Shown piece by piece: positions 51,613 to 61,897 of a stretch of DNA of 64,000 nt; position 1 is the first letter of the stretch; each line of letters begins with the position of its first letter. The DNA comes from Demequina sp. NBRC 110057 (GTDB lineage Bacteria > Actinomycetota > Actinomycetes > Actinomycetales > Demequinaceae), in contig NZ_BBRN01000003.1 in assembly GCF_002090175.1 (NCBI RefSeq), forward strand, positions 248,001 to 312,000, in the 5' to 3' direction. Under the pieces are notes generated by a model. The model saw nothing but the letters and a program-made list of their open reading frames with translations. It was not told the origin of the DNA and did no database searches. A program made the translations under genes and the position numbers.

Positions 51613-53018
51613 TCCTCCGCCCCGACCGCGCCGTCGATCCCGTCACGCACCCAGTCGCCTCCCTCGCGCACCACGGTGGCCGCGAGCGGCAGCTGGTGGG
51701 AGGCGCTTTCGAGGATGTGCATCAGGTAACCGCCCGTGTTGACGAACGCGGCGATGTCACCGCGTGCCACGCCGTCGGGGAAACGCAGGCGCCTGCGCAG
51801 GATGAGCTCGTCCTCGACGCAGTACGCGCCTACCAGGAACCCGTCGAAGGCGGGGCTCGCCTCCCCCGCCCCGGACGGCCGCACCCAGCGCGGGTCGACC
51901 ATGAAGTCGGCCGACGTCGACCTCACCTGCGTGCGGTTCATGTGCAGCCCCACGAGGGGAATCCCGTCGCTCGTCGCCTTGCGGAACGCCACGCTCGCGA
52001 GCGTCAAACCGCAACCGTCGAGCACCGACCTGCCCGGCTCGCACCGCAGCTCCAGCCCGCGCGCCGCGATCTCCTCCGCGAGGGTCCTGCGCTCCAGGCC
52101 GTGGGCGCGCAGCACGTCGAGCATCCACGGCCCGCGGACCTTGCGCTGCCAGTACGGATATACCGAGGGCGAGGGCCTGGACGCGGACGGATCCGTCAGG
52201 CCCAGCCGGTCGCCGCGCCATGTCAGCGTCCCGTGCGCGTCCTGCGCGAGCCTCTCCCAGAACGCCCGCCACTGGGCACGATCCTCGAGGTAGCTCATGG
52301 GGATGCCGCCGCCGATGTCGATGAAGCCGACGTCGTGACCCGCCTCACGCAGGGCATCGGCCCACGGCAGCGCCTCGCGCAGCACCGCCGCGCGTTCCTC
52401 GGCGCTGTAGGCGTTGAGATGGAAGTGGATCCCCTCGATCGACACGTCCGTGAGGCGGGCCGATGCCAGGGCAGAGTCCCACTGCCTGCTCGCCATCCCG
52501 AAGCGGGTCGGGGGGATCGCCGGATCGCTCGAGGCAAGGCGCAGCGCCACGCGCGCCCGGGCGCCCACGGACGCGGCAACGGCCACCACGTCGGCAAGTT
52601 CATCCGCGTTGTCGAGACTCACGGTCGCCCCGGCGCGGACGGCGGCCTCGAGGAGCGCCCTGGACTTCACCGCGGCAGTGACGATGACCCGCTCCCCCGG
52701 CATCCCCGCGTCGAGGCTTTGGGTGAGCTCGGCGAGCGAGGCGACATCGACGCCGAGCCCCGCCTCGCGCGCGGCGTGCACCAACCCCAGCGCCTTATTT
52801 GCCTTGCGCGCCACGAACACGCCGAGCCGCACGCCCTCCGAGGCGGCCGCGTCGACAAGCTCGGCGGCGTTCCTCGCGAGCGGCCCGAAGTCGAGCACGT
52901 TCACCGGCGACCCGTACTCGGCGACCAGCGCGGCGCAGGCATCGGCGTCCGCGAGAAGGTCCTCCATCCACGGTTCCGTGCGACCGGTGAGAGGCGAGAC
53001 TCCGTGCACCTCAGCCAT
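51597..53018 (-). CDS. Y4yA-like PLP-dependent decarboxylase-fold enzyme
   Basis: 473 residues. Fold-type III (alanine racemase/ornithine-diaminopimelate decarboxylase) features: the PLP lysine in VARKANKALG, the HFHLNAYS glycine-rich strand, GGGIP and RCEPGRSVLDGCG, and the second-domain FDGFLVGAYCVEDELILRRR with the active Cys of the decarboxylase family. It is likely a pyridoxal-phosphate amino-acid decarboxylase; the Y4yA assignment is a family-level memory, not a search. ATG 53018 overlaps the upstream FAD protein by 8 bases. It is last in the three-gene operon. Confidence 0.78.
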   Translation of the reverse strand: MAEVHGVSPLTGRTEPWMEDLLADADACAALVAEYGSPVNVLDFGPLARNAAELVDAAASEGVRLGVFVARKANKALGLVHAAREAGLGVDVASLAELTQSLDAGMPGERVIVTAAVKSRALLEAAVRAGATVSLDNADELADVVAVAASVGARARVALRLASSDPAIPPTRFGMASRQWDSALASARLTDVSIEGIHFHLNAYSAEERAAVLREALPWADALREAGHDVGFIDIGGGIPMSYLEDRAQWRAFWERLAQDAHGTLTWRGDRLGLTDPSASRPSPSVYPYWQRKVRGPWMLDVLRAHGLERRTLAEEIAARGLELRCEPGRSVLDGCGLTLASVAFRKATSDGIPLVGLHMNRTQVRSTSADFMVDPRWVRPSGAGEASPAFDGFLVGAYCVEDELILRRRLRFPDGVARGDIAAFVNTGGYLMHILESASHQLPLAATVVREGGDWVRDGIDGAVGAEDYRSA

Positions 53019-54627
53019 GGGCGAGCACCTCCTCGCACGCCGGCTCGCCGGCGTCCCCATCCTCTCCCCACGCGCATGCGAGCGCCCGCGCCCACCGACG
53101 AGAATCGTCGTGGAGCCCGCGCTGCAGGGAGTCGTGGCCGATGACCGGATCCTCAGTAGGACGCCCGAGCGCCGCAAGGCCGTGCGCCACGCTCCCGTCG
53201 CGCCGCAGGCACGCGCCGTCGACGCGGGTGAGCACGCCGCGCTCGCCCGCCCGGACGGTCACCTCGCCAGCGTCGATGAGCCCCTGCCACGGCGCACGGT
53301 CGGCCGATGCGCCGGTCGCCTCGGCGGCTGCCTCGCCCTCCCACGGGTGGGGCGCCTCAAGCACGCCGGGGCCACGAGTGAAGGCGTCGATGGCCGGCTC
53401 GCCGGCCACGGCATCGGGCGCCGCCACGACGCGCAGCAGACCGGCGTCGCGCAACGCCACGAGGCGCCGATGGGTGACGAGCGGAGGCCCGAAGGCCCAC
53501 CGCTCCAGCATCGCGGCGCGCCGGCGCCAGCGAGGCCAGGTGTCGGCGTCGCGAGGACCGCGCTCGAGCGAGCGCACCACGTCCGCGTACCCTGCCGACC
53601 AGGCACGGCCCCACCACCAGGCGGGATCGGCGTCGACGTCGCCCTCGGCGCGGCCGATGTCGCGCGTCCACCGCGCGGACGGGTCACCGTCGAGCGTCGG
53701 CGAGTCGAGCCGTTCCCACAACTCCTCGTGGGTCACGCGCACCCCAGCCTCGAGCGCCGCGGCCACGGCGGCATCGGCCAGGACCTGCCACCACGCGTCA
53801 TGAGGGACGGCGTCGGGAAGCCAGCGCGCGGTGCGCGCGCGCACGGCGGCGATGACGGACGAGGGCGCGGAGACGGGCTTGGGAAGCATCGGCTCGCCAG
53901 TGCGACTCACGAGCGTGATGAGCGACGGCTCGCGGCCGCTCGGCGCGTAGGTGCCGTCCTCGCCCCAGGTGCCGCCGCGCGCGGCCGTGAGGTCCATGAC
54001 GACGTCGAAAGCGGTGAGCGCGGCGCCGTGCACCGTCACGGGCTCGCCGGGCGCCGGCCCGCTCGAGGCATCGGCGATCGCGGCGTGGTCGAGGCCTGCG
54101 CCGCCCGCGTGACCCGTGGCGAGCAGCACCCGCGTGGCGCGCAGAGTGACCGGCGCCTCGCCCCGCACCGCGCACACCCACGCCTCACCGTCACGAGTCA
54201 CGTCGGCGACGGAGCCGACCACGTGACGCACCTCGAGCCACGGCGAGTCCGACAGGCGCTCGAAAGCCCACGACAGGTAGCGCCCGGCACGGGCGCGCGC
54301 CGGGAAGGTCTCTACCTCGCCGTCGTGCTCCTGCCATTGCGTGAAGGTCCACGGCACCGACGGGCTCGAGGCATCCACGATGTGCGAGGACACGTTCATG
54401 AGCAGGTGCTCACCCTGGGCCCGGTCCCACACCGCACCCGCGCCCGGCGCGGCGGGATCCACGACCATCACGCGCATCGGCCTCGCCGGCCCGCCCCTGT
54501 CGTGGCCACGGTCCGCGAGCGCCTCCTCGAGGTCCGCGAGCGCGTAGAGCGCACGCGGCCCGGCGCCCACGATGATGAGGTCGGCGTCGTCCCGCCTCGT
54601 GGCGGGAGCGACCCTCGCGGCGTTCAC
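53011..54627 (-). CDS. FAD/NAD(P)-binding protein, PF13454 type
   Basis: 538 residues. The dinucleotide motif is DLIIVGAGPRALYALADL near residue 15; further family marks are GEHLLMNVSSHIVDASSPSV, RAGRYLSWAFERL and RVLLATGHAGG. Large proteins of this type (COG4529) are found in several secondary-metabolite loci and their reactions are mostly unknown. GTG 54627 overlaps the stop of the SbnA-like gene by GTGA; its own end overlaps the decarboxylase start, so the three enzymes are synthesised together. Confidence 0.78.
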   Translation of the reverse strand: MNAARVAPATRRDDADLIIVGAGPRALYALADLEEALADRGHDRGGPARPMRVMVVDPAAPGAGAVWDRAQGEHLLMNVSSHIVDASSPSVPWTFTQWQEHDGEVETFPARARAGRYLSWAFERLSDSPWLEVRHVVGSVADVTRDGEAWVCAVRGEAPVTLRATRVLLATGHAGGAGLDHAAIADASSGPAPGEPVTVHGAALTAFDVVMDLTAARGGTWGEDGTYAPSGREPSLITLVSRTGEPMLPKPVSAPSSVIAAVRARTARWLPDAVPHDAWWQVLADAAVAAALEAGVRVTHEELWERLDSPTLDGDPSARWTRDIGRAEGDVDADPAWWWGRAWSAGYADVVRSLERGPRDADTWPRWRRRAAMLERWAFGPPLVTHRRLVALRDAGLLRVVAAPDAVAGEPAIDAFTRGPGVLEAPHPWEGEAAAEATGASADRAPWQGLIDAGEVTVRAGERGVLTRVDGACLRRDGSVAHGLAALGRPTEDPVIGHDSLQRGLHDDSRRWARALACAWGEDGDAGEPACEEVLAHG

Positions 54628-55664
54628 GCCCGACCGCCGGCGAACGGGTTGGCGTCGTCGAGGGAACTCAGCGCCTCGGCGCCGCCGTCCAACTCGCGCT
54701 CCACCCACGCGTCGTCGTACACCGTCGGCAGGTAGGCACCGCCGCCGTCGTGCACCAGCATGGCGACGGTCTCCCCCGGTCGCATCGACGCGAGGTCGGC
54801 GCCGATGGCGGCGACGATCGCCCCCGTCGACGCCCCCGTGAGCATGCCCTCACGGCGCGCCAGGAGCCGGCAACCGCGGACCATGTCCGCCTCGGCCACG
54901 CGCACCACAGCATCGGGGCGCGCCTCCTCGGACAGTTCGGTCTCGAATCCGGCGCCGAGACCCGGCAGCTTGCGCTCCCCCACCTCGCCGCCGAAGAGCG
55001 CGGAGCCGGCGGAGTCCACGCCCACCAGCCGCGTGCGCCAGCCGTGCTTCTTGATCGCGCGCTGGCATCCGAGCAGGGTGCCTGTCGTACTCATCGCCAC
55101 GTAGAGGCGGTCGGGAGCCGCGCCCAGGGACGCGACAAGCTCGGGCATCGTGGTGCTCGCGTGGGCGTCGGGGTTGGCGCCGTTGCCGTACTGGTGGGTC
55201 GTGACGGCGCCCGGGAGGGACGCGAGCAGCTCGGCGACACGTTCCACGCGGGCGCGCAGCCGGTTGCCGTCCGCGGGGGTGGGCACGCGGTCCACGCGCG
55301 CCCCGAACGCGGCCATCGTCTGCACGGCGGCCGCGTTGGCGCGCTCGTCCACGACGGCGACGAAGGTGTACCCGCGCAGCGCGCACTGCCGGGCCAGTGC
55401 CATGCCGAGGTTTCCCGAGGTCGACTCCACGACGGCGCCGCCGGGCAGCAACACCCCCGTGCGCTCAAGGTCGTCGAGAAGGAACTTTGCGGTGCGCTCC
55501 TTGGTGCTGCCGGATACCTGCAGCTGGTCGAGCTTGGCGTACAGTCCCACGTCGCTGTCGGGGAACAGCCGCGTCAGCCGGGTCATCGGCGTCGGCAGAT
55601 AACCCTCGTGCACGCTCAGGCCCGGCATGGTGTGGATCCGAGCGTCGTGGTTCGTCGTCGTCAC
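54624..55664 (-). CDS. SbnA-like cysteine-synthase-fold PLP enzyme
   Basis: 346 residues. PLP lysine in LDQLQVSGSTKERTAKFLLD, phosphate loop STSGNLGMALARQCA, and a Gly/Ser motif STTGTLLGCQRAI. The C-terminus has EGMLTGASTGAIVA. SbnA and close relatives join O-phosphoserine and glutamate to a precursor of 2,3-diaminopropionate; which donor and acceptor are used here is not readable. GTG 55664 is chosen for its GGGAGGTG ribosome site. It heads the operon and is divergent from arginine deiminase over 176 bp. Confidence 0.77.
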   Translation of the reverse strand: MTTTNHDARIHTMPGLSVHEGYLPTPMTRLTRLFPDSDVGLYAKLDQLQVSGSTKERTAKFLLDDLERTGVLLPGGAVVESTSGNLGMALARQCALRGYTFVAVVDERANAAAVQTMAAFGARVDRVPTPADGNRLRARVERVAELLASLPGAVTTHQYGNGANPDAHASTTMPELVASLGAAPDRLYVAMSTTGTLLGCQRAIKKHGWRTRLVGVDSAGSALFGGEVGERKLPGLGAGFETELSEEARPDAVVRVAEADMVRGCRLLARREGMLTGASTGAIVAAIGADLASMRPGETVAMLVHDGGGAYLPTVYDDAWVERELDGGAEALSSLDDANPFAGGRA

Positions 55665-55840
55665 TGCGCACCTCCCTTGGTCGCCGCCGGCGAGCCCGCG
55701 CCCGCCGCCGTCTGGGGCGCGGTGGCGCCCTCGACGTCGAGACAAACCGCGCCGCGCACCTTCTCATTCCGGCGATTTCGCAGCGGCCGATGCGGCGGCT
55801 GGCTTGATAGCGTCGAGCCACCCGGGACAAGGAGGCATCG

Positions 55841-57097
55841 GTGAGCGAGACCCTGGTCGACACGGAACCGCGCCGCTTCGGCGTGCACTCGGAGGTGGGG
55901 CGCCTGCGCACGGTGCTGGTGTGCTCCCCCGGCCTCGCGCACAACCGGCTCACGCCCTCCAACGCGGAGGCGCTGCTGTTCGACGACGTCATGTGGGTCG
56001 AGAACGCGCGCCGCGACCACGCCCAGTTCGTGTCCCTCATGGCGGGCCGCGACATCGAGGTGGTCGAACTCACCGAGACGCTGGCGGAGACGCTGGAGAT
56101 CCCCGAGGCACGCGCGTGGCTCCTGGACCGCAAGATCACCCCGGACGAGGTGGGGCTCGGGCTCGTCGACGACGTCCGCGCCTACCTCGACTCGCTGCCC
56201 AGCGAGTCGCTCGCGCGCGACGTGCTGGGCGGCCTCGCCGTCGCCGACCTCCCGCGCGACTTCGCGCCTCCCACGGTGGACCTCATCCGCGAGGAGTCGG
56301 GCATGCGCGACTACCTGATGCCGCCGCTTCCCAACACGCTGTACACACGCGACACCACCAGCTGGATCTACGGCGGCGTCACCCTCAACCCCCTGTACTG
56401 GCCCGCGCGCCACGCCGAGACGCTCGTCATGAAGTGCGTCTACACGTTCCATCCCCGCTTCGCCGGCGAGGTCACCACCTGGTGGGGCGACCCCGAGCTT
56501 GACCACGGCCTAGCGACCCTCGAGGGCGGCGACGTGATGCCGCTGGGCAACGGCGTGGTGCTCGTGGGAATGTCCGAGCGCTCGAGCCGCCAGGCCATCT
56601 CGCAACTGGCGGCGGAACTGTTCGCGGCCGGCGCGGCGCAACGCGTCATCGTCGCGCGCCTTCCCAAGCTTCGCTCCGCGATGCACCTTGACACGGTGTT
56701 CACGCTGGCAGACCGCGATATCGCGACCATCTTCCCCGCGATCGTCGACGACATCGAGACCTTCTCCATCTACGAGGCGCCTCAGCCACTGGGCCTCGAC
56801 GTGCGCCGCGAGACGCGCCCGTTCACCGAGGTGGTCGCGCGAGCCATGGGTCTCGAGTCGCTGCGGCTCATCGAGACCGGCGGCGATCGCTACGCGGCCG
56901 AGCGCCAGCAGTGGGACGACGCGAACAACGTGCTCGCGCTCGAGCCGGGCGTGGTGGTCGCCTACGACCGCAACACCACCACCAACGCCGCCCTGCGCGC
57001 CGCGGGCATCGAGGTGCTCGAGATCGTGGGAGCCGAGCTGGGGCGCGGGCGCGGCGGAGCCCACTGCATGACGCAACCCCTGCGGCGCGACGCCTGA
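55841..57097 (+). CDS. arcA: arginine deiminase
   Basis: 418 residues, the family's usual length. [15 protein letters not shown] at the start, the [12 protein letters not shown] motif with the substrate Asp, EGGDVMPLG Glu, MHLDTVFTL His and catalytic Cys in GGAHCMTQP near residue 408. It converts arginine to citrulline and ammonia. The arc operon partners (ornithine carbamoyltransferase, carbamate kinase, antiporter) are absent here. GTG 55841 is preceded by AAGGAGG at 55829-55835. Its divergent partner operon suggests citrulline or ammonia feeding a shared pathway. Confidence 0.87.
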   Translation: MSETLVDTEPRRFGVHSEVGRLRTVLVCSPGLAHNRLTPSNAEALLFDDVMWVENARRDHAQFVSLMAGRDIEVVELTETLAETLEIPEARAWLLDRKITPDEVGLGLVDDVRAYLDSLPSESLARDVLGGLAVADLPRDFAPPTVDLIREESGMRDYLMPPLPNTLYTRDTTSWIYGGVTLNPLYWPARHAETLVMKCVYTFHPRFAGEVTTWWGDPELDHGLATLEGGDVMPLGNGVVLVGMSERSSRQAISQLAAELFAAGAAQRVIVARLPKLRSAMHLDTVFTLADRDIATIFPAIVDDIETFSIYEAPQPLGLDVRRETRPFTEVVARAMGLESLRLIETGGDRYAAERQQWDDANNVLALEPGVVVAYDRNTTTNAALRAAGIEVLEIVGAELGRGRGGAHCMTQPLRRDA

Positions 57098-57137
57098 ACG
57101 CCCGCCCGGCCCCGGCATCGGCCGCTAGCCTTCCCCC

Positions 57138-57524
57138 ATGATCCGCCTGCAGAACGTGACCTACCTGGTAAGCGACCAGGACGAGGCGCTGCGCTTCTTC
57201 GTCGACGCCCTCGGCTTCGAGGTGCGCCAGGACCAGACGTTCGACGGCGGCTGGCGCCGCGTCGTCGTGGGCCCCGCGGAGGGCGACACTGGTCTGGTGC
57301 TGGTGCTGGCGCGGGCGGCGGCCGATGCCCCGGTCGGCTCCCAGGCGGGCGCGGACGTCGCGTTCTTCCTGGAGACCGACGACTTCGCCGCTGCGCACGC
57401 GCGCATGACCGCGCACGGCGTGCACTTTCGCGAGGAACCCCGGCACGAGCCCTACGGCACCGTCGCGATCTTCGAGGACCTCTACGGCGCGCCGTGGGAC
57501 CTCATCGAGCCGCCACGCGCCTGA
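57138..57524 (+). CDS. VOC (glyoxalase/bleomycin-resistance) family protein
   Basis: 128 residues: one beta-alpha-beta-beta-beta unit pair, LQNVTYLVSDQDEALRFFVD, ADVAFFLETDDFAAAHARMT and YGTVAIFEDLYGAPWDLIEP. The C-terminal D(L)YGxPWDL is the typical metal-side strand of small VOC proteins. Substrate unknown. ATG 57138 is 40 bp after arcA, co-directional. Confidence 0.84.
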   Translation: MIRLQNVTYLVSDQDEALRFFVDALGFEVRQDQTFDGGWRRVVVGPAEGDTGLVLVLARAAADAPVGSQAGADVAFFLETDDFAAAHARMTAHGVHFREEPRHEPYGTVAIFEDLYGAPWDLIEPPRA

Positions 57525-57542
57525 GCCTCACGCCCCCCGGCG

Positions 57543-58034
57543 TCAGCGCGTACGCGGCGCCTGCGGCCCCGTGCGCGGGTCCCACGCGTCGGTGATCGCG
57601 AGCATGCGCAACACGTCCTCGTGGAACTCCCCCGAGACCAACTGGTCCAGCGTCACCTCGTCGAACACGAGCCTCACCGAGGCGCGCGCCGCGACCCACA
57701 CCTCCTGGAGGTGCTGAAACGCGTCGGGGTACGTGACCTCGTCGGGCCGCAGCCCGTGGACGTCGGCGAGCGGTCCGTCGATGGCGCGTAGCACCTCGCC
57801 CAGCGTGATCTCCGCCGGCGGCCGGCGCAGCGCGTACCCGCCGTCCGCTCCCCTGGTAGACGAGACGATCGCGGCGCGCTTCAGGTCCGCGAGCACCGCC
57901 TCGAGGAACTTGCGGGGTAGGTCGTGCGCGTCCGCGAGCGCCTGCGCCGAGGCGCGGTCGGGGTAGCGCGCGGCCAGGGCCGTGACGGCCCTGGCCGCGT
58001 AGTCACCCTTCGCCGACACATGCATGGTGGTCAT
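57543..58034 (-). CDS. Rrf2-family regulator without Fe-S cysteines (CymR-like)
   Basis: 163 residues. MHVSAKGDYAARAVTALAAR is the canonical Rrf2 start (winged helix-turn-helix), with PRKFLEAVLADLKRAAIVSS as recognition helix and GYALRRPPAEITLGEVLRAI as wing. No Cys occurs anywhere, so it cannot carry an IscR/NsrR-type cluster. Rrf2 proteins of the CymR type control sulfur assimilation without cofactor. The gene is one base after cysA, in the sulfate operon, which makes sulfur control likely. ATG 58034 is used; an internal ATG at 58025 is possible. Confidence 0.82.
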   Translation of the reverse strand: MTTMHVSAKGDYAARAVTALAARYPDRASAQALADAHDLPRKFLEAVLADLKRAAIVSSTRGADGGYALRRPPAEITLGEVLRAIDGPLADVHGLRPDEVTYPDAFQHLQEVWVAARASVRLVFDEVTLDQLVSGEFHEDVLRMLAITDAWDPRTGPQAPRTR

Positions 58035-58035
58035 G

Positions 58036-59043
58036 CTAGTGCGAGCCGGACGTCGCCTCCTCGAGCACGGCCGATGCCGCGGTCGCCGGGGCGCGCACAG
58101 CATCGGCCGGAAGGCGTAGCCACACGGGGTCGCCCACGTCCACGCCCAGCTCGAGGTAGCGCGAGCGCGGGAGCGTGACAGTGGCGGGGTCGCGCGCCTC
58201 GCTGGTCTGCACCGTGAGGCGCACCTCGAAGCCCACACGTTGCACCACGCGCACCGTGCCGGGGATGGCCCCCGCGACGGGGAGCGCCACCACCCCGATG
58301 TCGTGGGGCCTCACCACCAGCCCCGCGAGGGTCGTGGTGGGGCCGAGGAACCTCATGACGAAGTCGTTCGCGGGCCGGTCGTACAGGTCGTCGGGTGTGC
58401 CGACCTGCTCCACGCGGCCCTCGTTGATGACGACGATCTGGTCGGCCACTTCGAGCGCCTCCTCCTGGTCGTGGGTGACGAACACTGTGGTGACGTGGAC
58501 CTCGTCGTGAAGGCGCCGCAGCCACTGGCGCAGCTCCTTGCGCACCTGGGCGTCGAGCGCCCCGAACGGCTCGTCGAGGAGCAGCACGGTGGGCTCCACC
58601 GCGAGCGCGCGGGCTAGTGCCATGCGCTGGCGTTGGCCACCGCTCAGCTGCGACGGCAGCCGGTGTCCGAACTGCTCGAGGTGCACCAGGCGGAGCAACT
58701 CGTCGACGCGCGCGCGGACCTCCTCCTTGGGACGGTGCCGGATCTCGAGCCCGAAGGCCACGTTCTTCGCGACGCTCATGTGTGCGAAGGCCGCGTAGTG
58801 CTGGAACACGAATCCCACCCCGCGCTTTTGCGCCGGCAGGTCGGTGGCGTCCCGGCCCTCAATGCGGATGCGTCCAGCATCGGCCGTCTCGAGGCCCGCG
58901 ATGATGCGCAGCAGCGTGGACTTGCCGCCGCCCGAGGGGCCCAGCAGCGCCGTGAGCTGCCCGGTGGGTAGGGACAGGTTGACGTCGTCGAGCGCGACGA
59001 AGCTGCCGAAGCGCTTGCCCACTGCCTGGATGTCGATGCTCAT
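58036..59043 (-). CDS. cysA: sulfate/thiosulfate ABC importer ATP-binding subunit
   Basis: 335 residues. Walker [18 protein letters not shown], signature [19 protein letters not shown], Walker [16 protein letters not shown] and a TOBE-like C-terminal part ([20 protein letters not shown]). These are standard for CysA-type importers. ATG 59043 overlaps the cysW stop (ATGA). It powers the CysT/CysW channel. Confidence 0.9.
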   Translation of the reverse strand: MSIDIQAVGKRFGSFVALDDVNLSLPTGQLTALLGPSGGGKSTLLRIIAGLETADAGRIRIEGRDATDLPAQKRGVGFVFQHYAAFAHMSVAKNVAFGLEIRHRPKEEVRARVDELLRLVHLEQFGHRLPSQLSGGQRQRMALARALAVEPTVLLLDEPFGALDAQVRKELRQWLRRLHDEVHVTTVFVTHDQEEALEVADQIVVINEGRVEQVGTPDDLYDRPANDFVMRFLGPTTTLAGLVVRPHDIGVVALPVAGAIPGTVRVVQRVGFEVRLTVQTSEARDPATVTLPRSRYLELGVDVGDPVWLRLPADAVRAPATAASAVLEEATSGSH

Positions 59044-59960
59044 GAGGTGCCCTTCCTTTCGGCGCGGGAGCGCAGCACGCTCACCACGACGATCGCGATG
59101 ATGGAGATGGAGGCGAGCAGCCCGGCGACCGCGAAGGCCTGCTCCTGGTCGAAGTCGAAGTACATTTGCTCGACCATCAGGGTGGCGGTCTGGGTCTGGC
59201 CGATGAGGTTGCCGGAGACCACCTTGACCGCGCCGAATTCGCCGATCGAGCGGGCGAGGCACAGCACCACGCCGTACGTGAGGCCCCACCGGATCGCGGG
59301 GATGGTGATGCGCCAGAACGTCTGCGGTCCGCTCGCGCCGAGCGACCGCGCCGCCTGCTCCTGCTCGGTTCCCACCTCGGTCAGGACCGGCACGATCTCG
59401 CGGATCACGAGGGGCATCGCGATGAACGTCGTGGCGAGGATGATGCCGGGCGTAGAGAACAGCACCTGGATGCCGGCCGCCGCGAGGGGGACGCCGAAGA
59501 TCCCGCGGGTCGACTCGTAGACCAGCACGATCGACAGGCCCACCACCACCGGCGACACCGACAGCGGCAGGTCGAGGATCGCATTGAGCAGTCGCTTGCC
59601 GGGGAACTCGTAGCGCACCAGCACCAGGGATACCGTGACGCCGAAGACGACGTTCAGCACCACGGACGCGGCCGCGGCGATGGCGGTGAGCCGCAGCGAT
59701 GCCAGCACGAGCGGGTCGGTGAAGGTCTCGATCACCGGTGCGAGGCCATCGGCGAAGGTGTTCCAGAACACCAGCGCCACAGGCCACGCTACAAGCAGGC
59801 CCACGTAGACGATCACGACGGCGCGCAGGATCAGGGGGCCGATGCGCCGTCCGGCCGGGCGGCCGAGCGTCGCCGCGTCGCGGGGCTCGCGCCGCCGCGG
59901 CGCCACGGGGGGCGAGGCGATGTCAACCACGGCGGGCCACCCGTCGCTGGATGAGGTCAA
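59040..59960 (-). CDS. cysW: sulfate ABC importer permease CysW
   Basis: 306 residues, six spans after a Pro/Arg-rich cytoplasmic tail. The EAA loop is [20 protein letters not shown] with TIPAIRWGL, and [18 protein letters not shown]-type text ([20 protein letters not shown]) is characteristic of CysW. It forms half of the sulfate channel with CysT, with which it overlaps by 38 bases. Confidence 0.9.
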   Translation of the reverse strand: MTSSSDGWPAVVDIASPPVAPRRREPRDAATLGRPAGRRIGPLILRAVVIVYVGLLVAWPVALVFWNTFADGLAPVIETFTDPLVLASLRLTAIAAAASVVLNVVFGVTVSLVLVRYEFPGKRLLNAILDLPLSVSPVVVGLSIVLVYESTRGIFGVPLAAAGIQVLFSTPGIILATTFIAMPLVIREIVPVLTEVGTEQEQAARSLGASGPQTFWRITIPAIRWGLTYGVVLCLARSIGEFGAVKVVSGNLIGQTQTATLMVEQMYFDFDQEQAFAVAGLLASISIIAIVVVSVLRSRAERKGTS

Positions 59961-60786
59961 GCGCGACGAGCACGAGGAACGCGATCACCAGCAGCACCGT
60001 CGCGACGGCGGCGGCCTGGGCGAGCTGGCCGTTCTCGACGTAGGTGAGGATGCGCACGCTCGTGACCTCGGTGCGCAGCGCGAGGTTGCCCGACAGCAGC
60101 ACGAGGGCTCCGTACTCGGAGACCGCCCTGGCGAAGGACATGGCGGCACCGGCGGCGATCGCCGGGGCGAGCGCCGGCAGGAGCACCCGCGTCCAGGTCT
60201 GGGTGCCCGACGCCCCGAGGCTGCGCGCGGCGCGCTCCACGTCGGGGTCCAGCTGCTCGAGCACGGGCTGGACGGCGCGCACCACGAACGGCAGGGTGAC
60301 GAACGCGAACGCGAGGAACACCGCCGCCTTGGTGTTGGCGACGTCGACCCCCACGGGGCTGCGCGGGCCATACAGGCCCAGCAGCACGAGGCCCGCGACG
60401 ATGGTGGGGAGCGCGAACGGCACGTCGATGATGACCTCGATGACGCGCTTGCCGGGGAACGAGTCGCGCACCAGCACCCACGCGATGGCGGTGCCGATGA
60501 CGACGTTGAGCGCCGTGACGAGGGCCGCCTGGGACACCGTTAGGGTGATGGCGGCGACGGTCTGCGGGTTGGTCAGCACCGCCCAGAAGCCCGCCCAGCC
60601 GCCCGAGGCCGCGGCCGCGACCACCGCCCCGAGTGGGATGAGCACGAGGATCGACAGCCACAGGACGGAGACGCCGAGCGCGAGTCCCGCACCCCTGGTG
60701 AGGGTGGATCGCGGGCGGTGCGGCCGGGCGGCCGCCCGCCGCCCCGTGAGGGGCGACGGGGCGGCCGTGTCGGTGAGGGACGTCAC
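59923..60786 (-). CDS. cysT: sulfate ABC importer permease CysT
   Basis: 287 residues, six spans. EAA loop [20 protein letters not shown] and SEYGALVLLSGNLALRTEV are characteristic of CysT/CysU. It pairs with CysW. Its start overlaps the binding-protein gene by four bases (ATGA on the minus strand), and its end overlaps cysW. Confidence 0.9.
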   Translation of the reverse strand: MTSLTDTAAPSPLTGRRAAARPHRPRSTLTRGAGLALGVSVLWLSILVLIPLGAVVAAAASGGWAGFWAVLTNPQTVAAITLTVSQAALVTALNVVIGTAIAWVLVRDSFPGKRVIEVIIDVPFALPTIVAGLVLLGLYGPRSPVGVDVANTKAAVFLAFAFVTLPFVVRAVQPVLEQLDPDVERAARSLGASGTQTWTRVLLPALAPAIAAGAAMSFARAVSEYGALVLLSGNLALRTEVTSVRILTYVENGQLAQAAAVATVLLVIAFLVLVALDLIQRRVARRG

Positions 60787-61850
60787 GACGACTTCCCCGT
60801 ATCGACCTGAATCTGCGTGATGATGCCGTCCTCGGTGTCGAAGAATTCGGGCCCCGCGACCTCCCAGCCGCCGAAGTCGTCGTCGATCGTGAGGAGCGTC
60901 CCCGGGGTGGGGAACGGGTCCGCGGGGTCGTTGGCCCCCTCGACCTCGGAGACCTCGACCCCGTCAACGACGGGACGGAAGCCCAGCTTCGCGAACTCTC
61001 CCTGCGCCTCGGGCGTGTAGAGGAACTCGAGCCAGTCGGCGGCCTTGGGATCGGCGTCCTTCAGCACGGCGCCGGGGTTGTCGATCCTCAGCGTCGTGTC
61101 GGGCACCACGTAGTCGAGCTCCTCGCCCTCCTGCTTGGCGAGGATCGCCTCGTTCTCGTAGGACAGCAGCACGTCACCAGTGCCCGAGAGGAAGGCGCTG
61201 GTCGCGTCGCGTCCGGAGCCGGGGAGGGCGACCACGTGCTCGAACAGCTCGGTGGTGTACTCCTTGGCGTCCTCCTCCGAGCCGCCTTCCGCGATGGCCT
61301 GCCCCCATCCCGCGAGGATGTTCCACCGCGCAGATCCGGAGGAGCCGGGGTTGGGGGTCACGATCTCGACGCCCTCGGCGATGAGGTCGTCCCAGTCCTC
61401 GATGCCCTTGGGGTTGCCCGGGCGTACCGCGAACACGACCACGGACTGCGAGACGATGCCTCCGTACTCTCCCTGGTTCCAGTCCTCGTCCACCAGGCCG
61501 GCGTCGACGAGCCTCGTCACATCCCCCTCGAGGGAGAAATGCACGTAGTCGGCCTCCAGCCCGGACTCGACGGCCCGGCTCTGGTCGCCCGAGGCGCCGT
61601 AGGACTCGGTCCACGTCACTCCCTCGCCCTCGGGGGTCTGCGACCACAGCTCCTGGATCGCATTGTTGGCGGCCTTGGGAACCGCGAAGCCCACGAGCGA
61701 GAGGTTGGTCTCCTCGGCAGCGGCGGCGTCGCCGCCACCGGCCGCGGCGCTGGCGGTCGGCGAGGACGCCGTCTCGGCGGGGGCGCACGCGGCCACCACC
61801 ATCGCCACGATCACCGCTCCACCCGCCTTCAGCCACGTCGTCCTGGTCAT
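60783..61850 (-). CDS. cysP: sulfate-binding lipoprotein
   Basis: 355 residues. Lipoprotein signal peptide with lipobox VAAC (Cys near 22). ETNLSLVGFAVPKAANNAIQ opens the mature domain and VTPNPGSSGSARWNILAGWG contains the SSGxxR anion-binding loop of sulfate-binding proteins. ATG 61850 follows AAGGAGACGAC. It captures sulfate outside the cell and hands it to CysT/CysW. First gene of the operon. Confidence 0.88.
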   Translation of the reverse strand: MTRTTWLKAGGAVIVAMVVAACAPAETASSPTASAAAGGGDAAAAEETNLSLVGFAVPKAANNAIQELWSQTPEGEGVTWTESYGASGDQSRAVESGLEADYVHFSLEGDVTRLVDAGLVDEDWNQGEYGGIVSQSVVVFAVRPGNPKGIEDWDDLIAEGVEIVTPNPGSSGSARWNILAGWGQAIAEGGSEEDAKEYTTELFEHVVALPGSGRDATSAFLSGTGDVLLSYENEAILAKQEGEELDYVVPDTTLRIDNPGAVLKDADPKAADWLEFLYTPEAQGEFAKLGFRPVVDGVEVSEVEGANDPADPFPTPGTLLTIDDDFGGWEVAGPEFFDTEDGIITQIQVDTGKSS

Positions 61851-61897
61851 GTCGTCTCCTTGCGTCGAGGGGCCGCGCCGATCGTCAGCCCTATTTC

